NCBI GenBank assembly: GCA_012932295.1
Contig: JAAONU010000001.1
Coordinates: 20,026,120-20,090,119 of the forward strand
DNA from: Cyclina sinensis
Lineage: Eukaryota > Mollusca > Bivalvia > Venerida > Veneridae
Direction: 5' to 3'
DNA length: 64,000 bases
Under the pieces are notes generated by a model. That model was not told the origin of the DNA. It saw only the letters and a list, made by a program, of their open reading frames with translations, and did no database searches. Below are positions 34,933 to 46,559 of this stretch, one piece after another. The translations under genes were made by a program, and so were the position numbers. Position 1 is the stretch's first letter. Each line of letters starts with the position of its first letter.

Positions 34933-37900
34933 GTATGTTGCTTAATTTATCCAATACTTCGTTCCTTTTTTTGTCCTTATTTCAGATTAAATTATTTATG
35001 TTAATGTCGTGTAATGCAAACATGGGGCTTATTGACCTTTAGATCGATGTTCACTGTTAAGAATGTTTTAAATCTATAATACTGTCATGAGTAAATTTAC
35101 AAAATCTTAGAACGGAAACTTTAAAGTTCTCGAAGAAACTGACACCCAAAAATACACCATGTCTGGTGTTAAAGGGACTGTACTCCAGATTTGATATAAA
35201 AATATTTTTTAAAAAAATTAAATATCCAGATGCCGTGAGATAATAAAAACTGATATTTTATTTCAAAACTGGTTATAAAAGTCAAAATAGAACAAAAAAG
35301 ATATATTCGCTTCAGCTTGATTTGAACTCTGGACCCTCATGTTAACAAAATTTTTCCAATGCTTTTACTGTCACCACTATCACTGCAACTGAAATAACAG
35401 TTTTATAACAGTATTTACTTTAAATGTTATACGTTATAGTTATACCGTCGCGTTACGGTATAGCACTACGAAGGTAAAAATTCAATTTATAATGTGATTA
35501 TCTGACTTACTTTTTGTCAGTAAGTTAGTTTTTAAGCATTAGTCATAAATATTACAATAAATTTATAATACAAGAAAACTTTCTTTTTTTGTCATCTGGA
35601 GCACAGCCCCTTTAAATTTTTCAATAAGGTAATGATTTTCATCAAAAGGTTATGACATGCTTAGATAATTACAATTCAAATATTCAAGTTCCCAGTGGGA
35701 TTCCAACATTACCGAACAAAGGCTGTTCTAAAATCAAAACAAAAATAATTTTCACAGAATATTAAGCATTTGTTAGTATATTCTTTATCTGCGTATTAAA
35801 CATGTCATAATGGAAACTAGAAGGAATAAATCGTATGTTAGATTCAGACTAGAAATGATCGAAATTGGTGTACAATTTAAAGCTTTACTATTGATTTACA
35901 GTAACAGCTGTATTAAGAACCTGTTTCTATCAACAGCAAAAAATGCGATATCCTTCTTTCTGGGGATAAAATTTGCCGTTAAAATACTTCGCATAATTCA
36001 CAAACAAAATCTGCTTACACAGTCTATGTTCTGAACTTTAAACAAAATAACACCGTGACAAAAGTTTCGAAATCATGAAGAACAATGAAAAGAATATAAT
36101 GTTTAACACGTATTTAGCTCAGTGGCAAGGGAATAAGATGCCTTAAAGTCACGCAAATTGCCTAGCCGTCATCTCCGAGCCAACACTAATTTTCACGTAA
36201 AAAGAAACTAAAAGTAAAATGAATTCTTTCTTCTGTCATTTAATCACTGCCTCTTTGGATCACTACAATCTTTTCGTAAAGCAACATAACCGTATATAGA
36301 AAATATATATTTAGACTTAAGTATCTCAAATCAAAAAAGAGGCATCGAGAGACATGTCTGTTTCAACACCACTGCGAATATCGTCGTCTCGACATAAATT
36401 ATGCACGGTTGATACATGGATTGTGAATTAATTCGGATAAAAGTACAAGCAAAAAATCATCATAGGCATTTCACAATTATTTTATAAAAAGCAATATATT
36501 TTGTCGTTTCAATTTTGCTTTTCTTTCCTACCAGAAAACACGCCTTTTGTGCAATTCGAACATTTTCAAGAATACCTTTTAAAGAAAACAATGAAATGAC
36601 CATATTAAGCAGTGCAGGTAATTCAAAAATAATCGTGCAGTACTCATAGAAGTCAGCTGATTGGACGGAATTATATGATGTAATGGAAAGGTTAACAACG
36701 GCCATTTGTAATGGAAAGATAAACAACGGCCATTTAGCCGTTAACATTTTTGAGCGGTCAGTTAAAGCAACGAACAGAATGTCAGTTTTGAAATCTACAT
36801 AATTCTTTGTATTTTTTAAAGTTTTTCTTGCTTTCTTTCATTTTTATCTTCTTTCCATGGTTTCTTTTTCTTAAAGTTTCCTGTAACTTTATCCATAAGT
36901 TACAACCTTGTAATAGACAAACATATTGATTATAGAAATTATAAGTCTTTATATAATAACAGAAGGGATAGGGAAAAACTATGTTCTATCATAAATGAAA
37001 AAAAAAAAACTAGTGGTACTTTAAGAATAATACATGGAAATATAAAACAGTTTACATGGCGAAGAATGAACCCAATACAGGCAGGGAGACTAGATTATTT
37101 CCTTACATCTGAACTATTACTTTCATAAATAAAAAATTTAAATATCGGTATTTCATATCGGTCAGATCACTCTATAATTACATTAGAATTATTGTTGAAT
37201 GATATTGAATATGGGAGACCATTATGGAAATTTAATAATTCATTATTATACGACAGTGATTATGTTAAATGTATAAATGATAAAATATCTGAAATAAAAA
37301 GCAGTATTCCTTACTAGTGTATTGCATGGATAATATCAACAATATAGAGAATAATGACATACAGTTTATAATAAATGACCAATTATTTTTAGAAACTTTA
37401 CTCATGGAAATTAGAGGAAAGATAATCTCATATTCAAGCTTTAAAAAAAGCAAAGAGTTGATTCTGAAATTAAGGTAATTAAAGAAATTGAAAATATTGA
37501 AAAAAATCTTAATGAAAGTAATAAAGAACAACTCCTGTTACTCCAAAAAGAGCTGGAGTCAATAAGATCCGGAAAAATGAATGGCTATTTAATAAGGTCT
37601 AGAGCGAAGTATATTGAAGAAGGAGAAGAACCTACAAGATATTTTTTGAATCTCGAAAAACAGTATAACTTAAGTAAATCTATTCCTTTTTCAGAAAATA
37701 AAGACGAGACTTTGGCAAGCGAGAAATCTGATAGTCTGCAAAAAGCATGCTTGTATTACAAAACCTTATATTAAAAAAATGTATCTGAGAAGGACTGTGA
37801 CATACACCAATTTTTAGATGGCATAACATTAAATAGGTTATCAAATGAACAGGCAAGCAATTCAGAGGGGTTATTATGATATAACGAATTGCTTAATACA

Positions 37901-40900
37901 TTAAAAAATATGAAAAATGATAAGACTCCTGGTTCTGATGGATTTACTGTCGAATATTTTAAGTTTTTTGGACAAAAATAGGTCATTTTGTTGTTAGATG
38001 TTTAAATAATGATTTTGCAAATGATTCTCTTTCAGTTACACAAAATCAAGGTATAATTACATGCATTCCAAAAGAAAACAAACCTAGAAAGTTTTTAAAA
38101 AATCTAAGACCTTTAACATTACTAAATGTTGTATATAAAATAGCCTCAGACTCCATTGCCAATAGATCGAAATATGTTTTAGATCACTTAATAAGTAATG
38201 ATCAAACTGGCTTAAATAAAGGCCGATATATAGGAGAAAATACTAGGTTGGTATATGATATTATGAAAATTACAGAAGAAAGGAAAATTCCAGGGTTACT
38301 GATGACAGTGGATTATGAAAAAGCATTTGATACAATGTCTTTTAATTTCATAGAAAATACTTTTGCTTTTTTAATTTTGGAAGCATATTTAAACAAGAGG
38401 GCCAACGGCCCTAATGCGCTCACCTGAGTTCAAAGATGAAAGAATTTTTATGAATGAAATGATGCATATCACAGAAATGGACCAATGCAATTTCATTGCC
38501 ATAGCTTCAAAAACAAAAAGTAGGTCAAAAATATAGGTCATGCTATAACGTTTTTGAAATCGGAACAAAAACTGTCCACATGATCCAAATTTCATTGCAA
38601 TAGCTCCAAAAACAAAAAGTTGGTCGGTAGGTCAAAAATATAGGTTATGCGATGACATTTTTGAAATCGAAACGAAAAACTGTGCACATGGTCCAAATTT
38701 CATTGCCGTAGCTTAATAAACAAAAAAGTAGGTCAGTAGGTCAAAAATATAGGTCAAGGAATAATGTTTTTGAAATCATCTTGAAAAACTGTACAAATGG
38801 TCCAAATTTTATTGCTAGAGCGAAAAACTTAAAAAATGAGAAAAAAAACATTTTTTGGGCGGGGGGGAGTGACCCCCAGGGGAGGGGGATGACCCCACTG
38901 TGATCACAGTGCATACTATCAAATATCTAAGCTCCAACCTTGCAGTTTGTGACAAGAAGATTTTTAAAGTTTTTTGCTATATAACTCTATGTAAAACATG
39001 TGACCCTTTAGGCGGGGCCAGTTTTGACCCAGGGGCCATGATTTGAACAACCTTGGTAGTGGTCTACTAGACAATGCTCAACACCAAATATCTAAGCTCC
39101 ATGCCTTGTAGTTTTTTACAAGAAGATTTTTAATTTTTACCCTATATAACTCTATGTAAATCAAGTAAGCCCTGGGAGGGGTCAGTTCTGACCCCAGGGT
39201 CATAATTTGAACAATCTTTGTAGAGGTCCACTAAATGGTGCCTCTTACCAAATATCTCAGCTCCAGGCCTTGCAGTTTCTGACAAGAAGATTTTTTAAAG
39301 AATTTCCTATATAACTCTATGTAAAACATGTGACCCCTTGGGCGAAGCCAATTTTGACCCAGGGACCATCATTTGAACAATCTTGGTAGAGGTCTACAAA
39401 ATAATGCTGAACGCCAAATACCTAAGCTCCAGGCCTTGTGGTTTCTGACAAGAAAATTTTTAAGTTTTTTCCTATATAACTCTATGTAAAACATGTTACC
39501 CCTGGGGCGGGGCCAGTTTTGACCTCGGGGCCATGATTTGAACATTCTTGGTAGAGGTCTACTAGACAATGCTGCATACCAAATATCTAAGCTCCACGTG
39601 TTGTGGTTTTTGACAAGAAGATTTTTAAAGTGTAACCCCAGGGTCATAATTTTAACCATTTTGGTAGAGGTTCACTATTTGATGTCTTATACCAAATATC
39701 TAAGCTCCAGGCATTGTGGTTTTTTTAGAAGAAGTTTTTAAATTTTTTTTCTTTTGATTGCCATGGCAACCAGAGTTCTGCATGGATTGAATTCTTTGAA
39801 CAACTATGGAAGAGCTTTATTCAAAGAACATCCCATGCAAGTTTCATTGAATTTGACCCAGTGGTTTCAGAGGAGCTGTCGTTTGAATGAAATTGTTGAC
39901 GCCTCACGACGCACACCGCACGACGCACACCGGACATTGGGGTATGACAAAAGCTCACTCTGGCACTTTGTGTCAGGTGAGCTAAAAATGGATAAATTTA
40001 TGTTTACACAATTTCACGTCAACAGTACAAATCAATTGTTTCCGCTCCGATTTCTTTAGAAAAGAACGTGGCTGTAAACAATAAGATCCCTTAAGTCCGT
40101 ATATTTTCATTCTCTGTGCAGAAATACTAGCAATAAACATAAAACATAGTACAAATGTTAAGGGCATTAATATTGACGGAACTGAGTACAAAATCAATCA
40201 ATTTGCAGATGATACATCTCTTTTTCTTGATGGTTCTGAAGATTCTCTTAATGCTACTCTACTGTACATTTGTTAAATGAATTTGCATTTTATTCTGGTT
40301 TAAAAATAAATTATGATAAAACTAACATTATATGGATTGGTGCAATGAAATATAGTACCAGATCTATAAAAACTAAATATAAACTAACTTGGGGAATAAC
40401 ACAATTGAAAATACTTGGTATCATTTTTGATGAAGATTTAGATAAAATGGAACAACTAAATTTTGAGAAAACTAAAAAATGCAATAAGTTGTATAACTCA
40501 GTGGAACAGAAGAATTTTAACTGTTATTGGAAGAGTGACTATAGTAAAGTCGCTAATTCTTCCACTTTTTACACATTTATTTATTACTCTACCAACACCA
40601 AATAAATCATATATGGATAATATGGATAACTTGTTTTATGATTTTATTTGGAATGGGCCTTATAAAATCAAAAGCTCTGTTGCATGTAAGAATTTTGAAG
40701 ACGGAGGGCTTTAGAAGGAAGTAGAAACTTTTCTACATTTATTTTGGTATTGTGACTGTATTCAGAAATGCTACAAGAGTTAAAGGAAATTTTGAGAAGT
40801 AGAGGAATATGCATACAGTTGACCTGTAAGGACTTTATTTTTGGGAGTAATGACAGGAAAACAAAAGGAAATTATGTACTTTTTCTTGAAATTAAGCGAT

Positions 40901-43900
40901 ATATCTACTTATGTAAAAGAAAGAAATAATACCTAGTTATAATGGACTTAAGAGTAACCTTTTCTACAACTGACAATTTTATAAAAACACTAAATTAACA
41001 GAAAAATGGAAAGATAATTGGGCAGTTGTACAAATACTTCTAAACAATACAATTTCAGATTGTTAATTTATCATTTACAACTCTTACTACAGAGGGATAT
41101 TTTTATAATTACAAATGCTGATATCTTATAAGACACTTATATTAAGCAGCTTTGTTTTTTGTTGTTTTTTTCTCTATTTTTTTCCTTTGGTGTTTCTTTT
41201 GAACATACTTTTAATCTTTTGGGGGTTAGTCTTTCAGTAAACCCATTTTTAGTATAATTTGACTAAGTTTATTTTCGCATAGCACTACATGAACAAAATG
41301 TTTAATGTTTTAATAATGTTTCGTTTCTTTGTTGACTAACACATGTATAGACACATGTATGACTAGTTAATACTAATAGGATGCCCTCGACCCCCACATA
41401 CCTATGTACGAGGACAATAAAGATATTACACCCCCACCCCCACAAAAAAACAAAACAAAACAAAAAAACTTTATCCATAAGATAAAAAATTTACAACGAG
41501 ATGAATGTTAAATAGTAACAAATTATAACTCATTATTGTTGTCATCTACGGCAATTAAAAAAACAACGTGTGTTAGACTACTAGATTATCTTGTTTTTTA
41601 CGTAGTATTAAGACAAGATCAGGTTTATTAAAAAGTCATTTCTAAATTATTAAACATCGAATTACATGCAACTTTCAATAAATGCCTTGAATACATTTAG
41701 CGTAAATTTTTGCTCTACACCAAAAATTAAAGGTTTCTTCTTTTTATAAAATTAGCATACCGTTCGAAATTAACACAGTTTAATTCAACTAATCAACAAT
41801 GTGTTGAATTTCTAGCATTCGTCATAAATTGACACTCTTTTCTGAATGTGGTTGGTACTTTGTCAACAACAACAAAATTTGGTGTATGAATTGCAATTGG
41901 ACTTGATCTCACATATTTATGTCGCTGTAAGACTTTTTTACTAAATCACAATTGAACGCATTGTTAAATTTGACATGACCTATTAATACTTAAAACATGC
42001 CAAATTAATACTTTCTCAAGTGTATTTTGAGCTCCATGAAAAATTTGCGCTTAATAAACATGTCGAAATATTTCAACATACACAGTTTTGAAAAGCCGTG
42101 ATGATGTGGTGACGTGAGTCGGTAGGGTAAATTTCTGATTTCTTTCGAAACGTACTTCAGGTTTAATTACTGGAAAATCAGAACCCAAAAGAGTAAAGAT
42201 CACGTAGTAAGATATATCTCCTGCCTGCAAACCAAGTGTTTCTAATTTTCATGAGTCTGTCAGGTAAATTAACGTACTTTATCAAAGTTTGATTACTGCC
42301 AAATCAGAACTTAAATGGGCTTAATTCACCCAGTCAGAGATTTTCCTTGTTTGCAAACCATTTGAAGTATTTTTACAGTCTTCCTGTGATAACACTAAAA
42401 GATTATTACAAAACAATATGGCGGTAATTTTAATCACCATTTTTCTAACAGTGTCAACGTCAATAAGCCCCAAAATTGCAGTCCATGGCACATACAATGA
42501 TTATGATGATAACGATGATGATGCTGCTGATAATTACAATAGTGATTATTGTAATTATGATGATGATGATGGTTGATAGACCCAAAAAATGATAGTTGAC
42601 TAAATAATACGTTATCTCTTGCTCAGATCTACACATTTATTGTTGAAATAAACAGAAATAACTCTCTTCTTTGTAGCTTAGGGCCTGTTTTATTTCTAGA
42701 CTGCTCGTGCGACGAAGACTGTGGACTCAGGGGTGACTGTTGCTTCCCAACACCTGAAGCAAAACAATTAGAACAGGACCGACGAACATACCAAGAGTGC
42801 ATCGTTCCAATGACTAAAGTATTTCTCTCGTCAGAAAATTACAAACATAATTTCTACTACATGACAACAAGGTGCCCCGCTGGTAAATCTGTCCGTGGAA
42901 CCAAGGATAGAGAAGACTGTGGAAATATTCCTATAGCACCATGGGGAAGTCTATACCCAATCTACTCGAGTTCAACTGGTAGAATTTACAAGAATCGCGC
43001 ATGTGCAGACTGTCATGGAGTAAGTGATGGAGTGTTGTGGATGACTTATATGGACTGCAGAAAATCGGGTTTCAAGGCTTTAAAAGAAACATCTTTAGCA
43101 GAACACTTTGACTGGCTTGGCAGTAATTCAGTTTCTACATATTGCCAGCTGCGATTTAAATTCGGACAGATGTTGAAAACGGAAAGATGTTTCCTCGATA
43201 TTGTCAACACATGTGAAGGTACGGATGTCGTGATTCCTGAATGGTCTAAAATGACACCTGAACAAGTGACAGAAGCATGCAACGATGGCATTGAAGCAAC
43301 TTTCCAACATTTCCGGCCATACTTAAACGTGTTTTGTTATTTATGCAATGGTGGAAGGTTTGCAGAAGAATGTATAGGAATCGATTCAGGTTCATTTGGA
43401 CCTGCTTCTTCTATAACTTTTCTGCTCAACGATGGTTTGTTTGCAGGAGAAAAACAAAGAGAAAGCAGCGCACTCCGACGACACCCAACTGCATGCTTAA
43501 AGCTAGCTAAGGAGAAAACGGTTATCATTTTTTGTATATTGGAGTTAAAGGAAATGATCAAGTATTAATCTTTGTCAAATAAGATCTTCCTTTGTTGTAA
43601 TTTCACTGCTTGTTAATAATGCTCAGAAGACATGTTTACAGTATTTTAGTTCCAATTTCTTTGAAGTATATCATTTCAGATAGTTTGTTTACCGATATTT
43701 GAACATTTCCGAATATGTTTAATCAACTTAATAATACCATCTACTCTAAAATGTTTGTTCTTACTTCTTTCCATTACTGACTGTGTCAACTCTAAAACGT
43801 ATTTTCATTAAATTTGATTTTCATTGATTTTTAAACGAAATTATTTATTTTTATAGTAAGTAAGCCCGTCCCAAATACAGAAGTGAATATTTCGTTTTAC

Positions 43901-45039
43901 TGTTCTAATACCTTACTCCTAGGCCTGCATGACTTCAAGCAGTCTTAGCAATCTCTAATAATACCTATATGAAAGGCAAATCAAAGGAACAGTAAAATAT
44001 ATCTATTATAAGGTCATTTTGAAGAACAAACAAGTCTAGTTGGCACTAGTTCTAGTTAACACTACTTAACGCGAAACTTGTCAAAAAGGGAAACATGTCA
44101 AAGCATCTTGCTCTCACCTTACGTCCTTGAACAAAACGAAAAACTATTAAAATATTGTTGTAATTATATTTATTTATTACTATACAGGTTGGTGACTGTG
44201 TGCCTATTCATTGTCCATCTGGACAGATCTACAGCAAAAACTTTCAGTGCGTTCAGGTAGCCTCGGACTGGATAAATCAGTATTACCACGTTGGTCTCCG
44301 TCTTAACTTTGTTTCTGACAAGTTGAATACATCTTCTTTAGCAGCAATTATTCAAGAAAGCAACTCTTGGCTATTATCACCCTGGCCGAAATGGTGGACG
44401 GTAGAAAATTTATTTTATGAAACCGAAGGAGACGCAAATACAACTTACGTGAAAAGCTTGCTTGTGTTCATTACCTCCCGCCCTTTTAAGAGACACATTG
44501 CATTCCTCAGAGAGATTAAACGACACATACAAATGCTCTGGACAGTAAATGATACAGCCAAATCTATCGAACTGTCGGCAGATTTTTTAGAATATACCAT
44601 AGATTTAGCAAGTAATGCAGATGAGATAAGGTTTGCACCTAGATGGTATGTCAGAGGATTTGGGAAGCTGCAAACGCGTTATCTTGGCTTGTTCAAAGAA
44701 AATTCAATACAGTCAATTATTCAAAAAGTATATAGAGTACCTTCTGACAGAATTACTAAAACTTTCTTCTGTCGTCAGGTATCATTGGGAAGGAACTCTT
44801 CTAGTTACGAACTCTTAGCTTACAACACCTTGTTGCACTATAATGGAAGGTTCTATTTTGATGGAGAGTTTGAAATTGACAGTAAAGAAGATGGGGAATC
44901 TGAACCTAGGATTTGTTTGTCAGACAGTCTGTACGGAGAAGTTCACGAGGAGAGGTTTAGCTGTGCACCAAAGCCAGCTGTTATTGTTATATACATACAA
45001 TTGGCACGTTCATTTCTCCGCCTTACTGGTGTACCATAG
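34704..45039 (+). CDS. Family gene C: SMB-like, GPCR-ectodomain-like protein, 3 exons
   Basis: Exons are 34704-34932, 42700-43520 and 44188-45039. Borders are CCAGG|GTATGT, TTATTTCTAG|A, AAAACG|GTTATC (a weak donor) and TATACAG|G. The joined frame is open for 633 residues. Exon 1 gives the leader MMANVKCVICFLYFTFSDFA and RLCGPASIC...CCQG. Exon 2 gives DCSCDEDCGLRGDCC, FYYMTTRCPAGK, IAPWGSLYPIYSSSTG, CADCHGVSDG and CNGGRFAEEC. Exon 3 gives CPSGQIYSKNFQCVQ, WLLSPWPKWW, FCRQVSLG, FDGEFEI and RICLSDS. The tail APKPAVIVIYIQLARSF is like that of gene A. Intron 1 is 7.8 kb, enlarged by a LINE with a nested element and by a MITE; intron 2 is 667 bases. Likely intact if the long intron is spliced. Function unknown, presumed extracellular. 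Confidence 0.8.
35169..35615. mobile_element. MITE with terminal inverted repeats and TTAA-like ends
   Basis: The left end TTAAAGGGACTGTACTCCAG and the right end, read in reverse as TTTAAAGGGGCTGTGCTCCA, form imperfect terminal inverted repeats of about 22 bases ending in TTAA. Inside are a TATACCGT...ACGGTATA stem (about 35,441-35,462) and a tRNA-like TTGAACTCTGGACCC stretch. It has no coding capacity and sits in gene C intron 1. Confidence 0.75.
35616..36894. other. Gene C intron 1, unassigned part
   Basis: No recognised element, except a possible tRNA-like word TAGCTCAGTGGCA near 36,116 that may be the head of a SINE. Confidence 0.3.
36895..41435 (+). mobile_element. L1/Tx1-type LINE relic in gene C intron 1
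   Basis: Starts within the endonuclease: FTWRRMNPIQAGRLDYFLTS and YRSDHSIITLEL near 37,050-37,190, with a stop between. RT blocks follow: YIEEGEEPTRYFLNLEKQYN (about 37,610), NDKTPGSDGFTVEYFKFF, LRPLTLLNVVYKIAS (about 38,105), DHLISNDQTGLNKGRYIGEN and LMTVDYEKAFDTMSFNF (about 38,300). After an insertion, FADDTSLFL (about 40,205) and FYSGLKINYDKTNIIWIGAM follow. It ends near AGGACAATAAAGATATT and a C/A-rich tail. Several stops and frameshifts make it dead. It is the same family as 4,016-6,430 but longer at the 5' end. Confidence 0.85.
38392..39983 (+). mobile_element. Core-repeat element nested in the LINE
   Basis: Begins ACAAGAGGGCCAACGGCCC (hairpin), GCTCACCTGAG, and ends CTGGCACTTTGTGTCAGGTG, AGCTAAAA. 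Core units with ACCAAATATCTAAGCTCC recur near 39,082, 39,246, 39,412, 39,577 and 39,690, a spacing of 164-166 except the last. It is closely related to 21,948-23,456. The LINE copy at 4,338 shows the uninterrupted target TTTAAAAAATGG, so the borders are known to within the A run. It postdates the LINE. Confidence 0.85.
41436..42699. other. Gene C intron 1, 3' part with GAT microsatellite
   Basis: Mostly AT-rich. A (GAT)n-type tract lies at about 42,500-42,575. From about 42,575 to the exon 2 acceptor, the sequence matches gene D just before its exon 2 (ATTGCTGAAATAAACA-like, GGCCTGTTTTATTTCTAG), which helps fix the acceptor. Confidence 0.5.
42700..43520 (+). CDS. Gene C exon 2
   Basis: Encodes 273 codons from DCSCDEDCGLRGDCC to CLKLAKEKT. 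It keeps the KALKETSLAEHFDW segment that is shortened in gene D. The donor GTTATC is weak but holds the family's phase-0 junction. Confidence 0.85.
43521..44187 (+). other. Gene C intron 2
   Basis: A 667-base AT-rich phase-0 intron. Its first part resembles the sequence after gene D exon 2 (TGTTAATAATGCTCAGAAGA in both). Confidence 0.65.
44188..45039 (+). CDS. Gene C exon 3 (terminal)
   Basis: Encodes VGDCVPIHCPSGQ to the stop, 284 codons including stop, identical in length to gene A exon 3. There is no good splice donor near the hydrophobic tail, so translation should end here rather than join a downstream membrane domain. Confidence 0.85.
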   Translation, partial: VGDCVPIHCPSGQIYSKNFQCVQVASDWINQYYHVGLRLNFVSDKLNTSSLAAIIQESNSWLLSPWPKWWTVENLFYETEGDANTTYVKSLLVFITSRPFKRHIAFLREIKRHIQMLWTVNDTAKSIELSADFLEYTIDLASNADEIRFAPRWYVRGFGKLQTRYLGLFKENSIQSIIQKVYRVPSDRITKTFFCRQVSLGRNSSSYELLAYNTLLHYNGRFYFDGEFEIDSKEDGESEPRICLSDSLYGEVHEERFSCAPKPAVIVIYIQLARSFLRLTGVP

Positions 45040-45074
45040 ACTTTGAATGGAAAACAGTTTTGTTTCTTTTTACC

Positions 45075-45345
45075 CTTGACAAACGAAGTTTGAGGGGTTT
45101 ATAGGAGTCGCCCTGTGGTCGCTCGATCCGTTGCATTTTTCTTGTCCGGGGCATTACTTCTAAAACAATTGAAGACATTTACTTGAAACTTAAAATGGTG
45201 ACTAGCAAAAGAACCATTACTCTTTCTTGTCCCATTTTTAAATTGTCTCCCTCCCCTTTTTTCTTCTCCGGAGCTTACCTCCAGAATTATTCAACGGATT
45301 GACTTGAAACTTGAAAATTATTTGTTTATAGTAATGACAGGAACA
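45075..45345 (+). repeat. Short dispersed repeat, two units of about 122 bp
   Basis: CTTGTCCGGGGCATTACTTC...TTTACTTGAAACTT near 45,140 recurs as CTTCTCCGGAGCTTACCTCC...ATTGACTTGAAACTT near 45,262. It has no coding capacity. Confidence 0.5.
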
Positions 45346-45579
45346 TGTTTGCTTAAAATGGCATATAATTCAGGTATGTAAAAATACAAATACGACATAA
45401 TACAGGTGTGACATTAAAAGTTATAATAGACTATAAAACTGAATAAATAAAAATATACCAGGGCATGTTGTCATTACTCAGGATAAGACAAAAAGAGGAT
45501 ATGAATCCACTTACATTGTATTTCCATTGTAGTCCTGTTTAATGATGCCATGTCCTGAAAAGGTACAATAATTAATCCC

Positions 45580-46445
45580 CTTCCGCAAAGCGGGGATGGG
45601 ATTATAGGAATCGCCCCCGTCTGTCAGTCCGTCCGTAAGTCCGTCTGTCCTTCCGTAACACTTTCGTGTCCGCTACATAACTTTTAAACTGCTGAAATTT
45701 TTTTGAAATAACTTGGCACAAGTGATCACCATTATGAGACAATATGCAGAGCGCAATTATTGGCTACCCCCAAGGTCAAGATCACACTTAAAGGTCAAGT
45801 GTTAAAAAAATCTACATTTCGTGTCCGCTCCATAACTTTGAAACCGCTGAAATTTTTTTGAAATAACTTGGCCCAAGTGATCATCATTATAAGGCGATAT
45901 GCAGAGCATAATAATTGGGTTGCTACTCCCAAGGTCAAGGTCACACTTAAAGGTCAAGTGTTAAAAGTCTACATTTCGTGTCCGCTCCATAACTTTGAAA
46001 CCGCTGAAAAAATTTTGAAATAACTTGGCACAAGTGATCACCATTATGAGACGATGTGCAGAGCGCAATAATTGGGTTGCTACCCACAAGGTCAAGATCA
46101 CAGGTAAAGGTCAAATATCCACATTTCACGTCTGCTCTATAACTTACTGACTTAGCTTATGAAAAGTTGTTTAATTACTTTGCAAAAATGATCACCACTA
46201 TGACACGATGTGCAGAACACAACATCCAGGTCGCTACCTCCAAGGTCAAGGTTAAATGTTCTCCATAACTTTTTGACTTTATGGAAGATTTAAAATAACT
46301 TGACACAAATAATTACTATCAAGAGACTATGTGTTTATAATATGCATAGCACAACATCAAGGTCATGGTTGGTTAAAGGTCAAGAAGTACACATTCATGT
46401 CCGCTGCGGAAGGGGATTTAGCTGTCCTTCAGGCTGCCTTGTTTA
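45580..46445 (+). mobile_element. Core-repeat element with about 156-bp units (CCCCTTCCGC type)
   Basis: Begins AATCCCCTTCCGCAAAGCGG, then a GTCC/GTCT tract. Units with TTTCGTGTCCGCTCCATAAC start at 45,662, 45,817, 45,974 and, degenerate, 46,124. It closes CTGCGGAAGGGGATTTAGCT. CCCCTTCCGC and GCGGAAGGGG are inverted ends. The unit shares AAGGTCAAGGTCACACTT with the element at 2,430. A piece of the right end reappears at 57,330. Confidence 0.8.
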
Positions 46446-46559
46446 CTTGATTTTAAATCAAGCAGCAATTACAGGATTTTAAAAGTTAAACCGTGTTTCA
46501 TAACTTACTCTGCGAGACTGAATTAATTAAAAATAAGATTTACTGAGTTTTCAAGGTTA

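Noticed and set aside
39369..40059. Open frames of 67-101 codons
   Set aside because: They lie in the core-repeat element and across its junction with the LINE.
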